Shown here: piece after piece, positions 62,498 through 64,000 of the stretch | Numbering within the stretch: position 1 is the stretch's first letter | Layout: the number at the start of each line of letters is the position of its first letter | NCBI RefSeq assembly: GCF_003589745.1 | Contig: NZ_CP032364.1 | Location: 1,674,001 to 1,738,000, forward strand | Direction: 5' to 3' | DNA length: 64,000 nucleotides | DNA from: Lachnoanaerobaculum umeaense | GTDB lineage: Bacteria > Bacillota > Clostridia > Lachnospirales > Lachnospiraceae | Notes under the pieces: generated by a model | Seen by the model: only the letters and a program-made list of their open reading frames with translations | What the model was told of the DNA's origin: nothing | The model's database searches: none | Translations under genes and position numbers: made by a program

Positions 62498-63619
62498 TTA
62501 AAGAGCATATCTTTCGTTTTGTTCTATTACTATTTTGACCTTCTCTGCTGTCCCAATATAAGTCGAATTTGCACGTATTGTATCGCGGCTCTCCACAACA
62601 CAATTTTCTATAACTGTATTATCACCAACGTATACATCATTCAAAATAACAGAATTCCTAATCACACAACCGTTACCTATGTACGATTTGTTAAAAATAA
62701 CCGAATTTTCAACTGTACCATTTATGATACAGCCACTTGCAACAAGCGAATTTGACACCTTAGCACCCGGATTATACTTTGCCGGTGGCAAATCATCAAC
62801 TTTAGAGTACACCCCCGGATATTCTACAAAAAAATGATCTCTCACTTCCTTCTTCAAGAAATCCATATTTGTTTTATAATATGATTCTACTGAAGCTATA
62901 TTGCTCCAATATGAATTGATTTTGTATGCATAAATCCTTTTTAGATTTTTGTATCTAATCAAAATATCTTTTACAAAGTCGTATCTATCCTCAGCAATAC
63001 TTCTCTCAATCAATTCAATAAGCTGCCTTCTTCTGATAATATATATACCACAAGATATATTCAAAGAATCTGTAACTATCGGTTTCTCTTCAAAACCAAC
63101 TATTCTACCATCGTCATTTATTGAAACCATACCGAATCTTGTCACATCATCCGAAGCATTTGCTTTTTTGCAAACTACAGTAATATCTGCTTTCTTTTCA
63201 ATATGATACTCCAATACTTTATTATAGTCAAGTTTATAAATACCATCACCTGCACATATAATAACATACGGCTCATGAGACCTCTTTAAAAACACCAAAT
63301 TTTGATAAAGTGCATCAGCAGTTCCTCTATACCAATCTGAACTCTCTGCTGTAATGGTTGGTGTGAAAACAAATAAACCGCCTTGTTTTCTTCCAAAATC
63401 CCACCATTTTGATGAACTAAGATGTTCATTCAATGATCTTGAGTTGTACTGTGTAAATACAGCCACCTTCTGTACATGTGAGTTTGACATATTGCTAAGT
63501 GCAAAATCTATACTTCTGTAACTTCCGGCTATGGGCATTGCTGCAATAGCCCTCTTGTTGGAAAGTTCCTTCATTCTCTTTGAGTTTCCGCCTGCCAACA
63601 CTATTCCTATTGCTCTCAT
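62498..63619 (-). CDS. glgD: Glucose-1-phosphate adenylyltransferase, GlgD subunit
   Basis: 373 residues. Nucleotidyltransferase domain: [68 protein letters not shown]-terminal left-handed beta helix ([20 protein letters not shown]). The N-terminal region departs from catalytic GlgC ([10 protein letters not shown] in place of GGEGTRLx[10 protein letters not shown] for DHIYKMDY), typical of the regulatory GlgD. ATG overlaps the glgC stop by four bases. With GlgC it forms ADP-glucose for glycogen. Confidence 0.93.
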   Translation of the reverse strand: MRAIGIVLAGGNSKRMKELSNKRAIAAMPIAGSYRSIDFALSNMSNSHVQKVAVFTQYNSRSLNEHLSSSKWWDFGRKQGGLFVFTPTITAESSDWYRGTADALYQNLVFLKRSHEPYVIICAGDGIYKLDYNKVLEYHIEKKADITVVCKKANASDDVTRFGMVSINDDGRIVGFEEKPIVTDSLNISCGIYIIRRRQLIELIERSIAEDRYDFVKDILIRYKNLKRIYAYKINSYWSNIASVESYYKTNMDFLKKEVRDHFFVEYPGVYSKVDDLPPAKYNPGAKVSNSLVASGCIINGTVENSVIFNKSYIGNGCVIRNSVILNDVYVGDNTVIENCVVESRDTIRANSTYIGTAEKVKIVIEQNERYAL

Positions 63620-64000
63620 ATCCTGCCACCTGCCTTTACAATAAAGTCTCCACTTGGAAGTATTCCATCTACATAATCTTCTTTGGTTGTATTTCCAACA
63701 ATGGCTGTATTCTTACCTATAACAACTCCATCAGGGATAGTTGTTCTCTCCCCAATCACTGCCAGATCACAATTATAAACCTTGTCATCATACTTGCTTT
63801 CACTAAATTCAAAAGCTCCTATCTCACAATTCTTTCCAACTTCGGAATTCTCAGCAATAATAGCTTTATTTACTCTAGAGTTTGCACCTATTTTGCTGCC
63901 TTTCATAACTATAGAATCATTTACTACAGCACCTTCTTCGATAACCACTCCGGCACCTATTACCGAATTGTTTACTTCTCCATATACTTCTACACCTTCT
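63616..64000 (-). CDS. glgC: Glucose-1-phosphate adenylyltransferase GlgC, C-terminal part (cut by window edge)
   Basis: The frame is open to the window end, so only about 127 C-terminal residues are seen, beginning EGVEVYGEVNNSVIGAGVVI and ending FIVKAGGRI. This is the left-handed beta helix with hexapeptide repeats (KGSKIGANSRVNKAIIAENS) used for oligomer contact and allosteric control. DKVYNCDLAVIGERTTIPDG and ILPSGDFIVKAGG match GlgC C termini. The catalytic half lies beyond base 64000. TGA stop overlaps glgD's ATG. Confidence 0.92.
   Translation of the reverse strand, partial: EGVEVYGEVNNSVIGAGVVIEEGAVVNDSIVMKGSKIGANSRVNKAIIAENSEVGKNCEIGAFEFSESKYDDKVYNCDLAVIGERTTIPDGVVIGKNTAIVGNTTKEDYVDGILPSGDFIVKAGGRI

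Overview
The window looks like chromosomal DNA from an anaerobic, low-GC Firmicute, most probably a member of the Lachnospiraceae. The pointers are A+T-rich spacers, strong AGGAGG-type ribosome sites, consensus sigma-A promoters, a Na+-pumping decarboxylase, NfnAB, a glycyl radical enzyme, GlgC plus GlgD, SpoVG, and families typical of this group (DUF4364, DUF5716, DUF5717, DUF5662). This placement is inference; there is no rRNA here to confirm it. I saw no tRNA or rRNA gene, CRISPR array, transposase, phage gene or integration site. Almost everything is on the minus strand; only rpmB, the DUF4364 gene, a YprB-like nuclease, a cold-shock gene and a 55-residue ferredoxin are on the plus strand. 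No gene-free gap exceeds 300 bases.

Layout (minus-strand operons read right to left). 1-3121: a biotin-dependent Na+-pumping decarboxylase (carboxyltransferase, lipoprotein-type gamma subunit, biotin carrier, beta subunit cut by the window edge). 3368-14161: a large nucleoside salvage operon: nucleoside-binding lipoprotein, a glycyl radical enzyme of the YjjI family with its activase YjjW, the ABC ATPase and two permeases, then deoC, add, deoB and a purine nucleoside phosphorylase. Uridine phosphorylase lies just upstream with its own promoter. 15236-21293: a cell-wall NlpC/P60 hydrolase, rsmA, tatD, a TraX-like membrane protein and metG. 21502-26632: a FabT-like MarR regulator, a PurF-like protein lacking its N-terminal cysteine, transketolase, rpmB and a small transaldolase.

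26714-38534 is a long tight run: a giant DUF5717 protein, an Hsp70/actin-like DUF5716 protein, a TPR protein, valS, folC, a 46-residue ORF, a membrane TPR protein, a DUF308 protein and a small lipoprotein, headed by a divergent DUF4364 regulator. It contains the best candidate for an undescribed system (DUF5717-DUF5716-TPR). 39288-43898: branched-chain amino acid ABC transporter livJ-H-M-G-F. 44095-46379: NfnAB electron-bifurcating transhydrogenase. 46517-53130: ruvAB, a U32 peptidase family protein, a Nudix hydrolase, a ThyX-like protein, folA and a KdgK-like sugar kinase. A LexA-like box separates ruvAB from a divergent nuclease gene that seems to be transcribed without a leader. 54459-57706: DUF5662, cold-shock protein, Hsp33, a methyltransferase and a SEC-C protein. 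57950-58117: ferredoxin. 58212-61983: gdpP-rplI-dnaB. 62194-64000: glgC (cut by the edge)-glgD-spoVG.

The metabolic genes fit a fermentative life: nucleosides are imported and split to bases and pentose phosphates, which transketolase and transaldolase feed into glycolysis. Redox balance would use ferredoxin and NfnAB, the membrane Na+ gradient the decarboxylase, and spare glucose-1-phosphate goes to glycogen through GlgCD.
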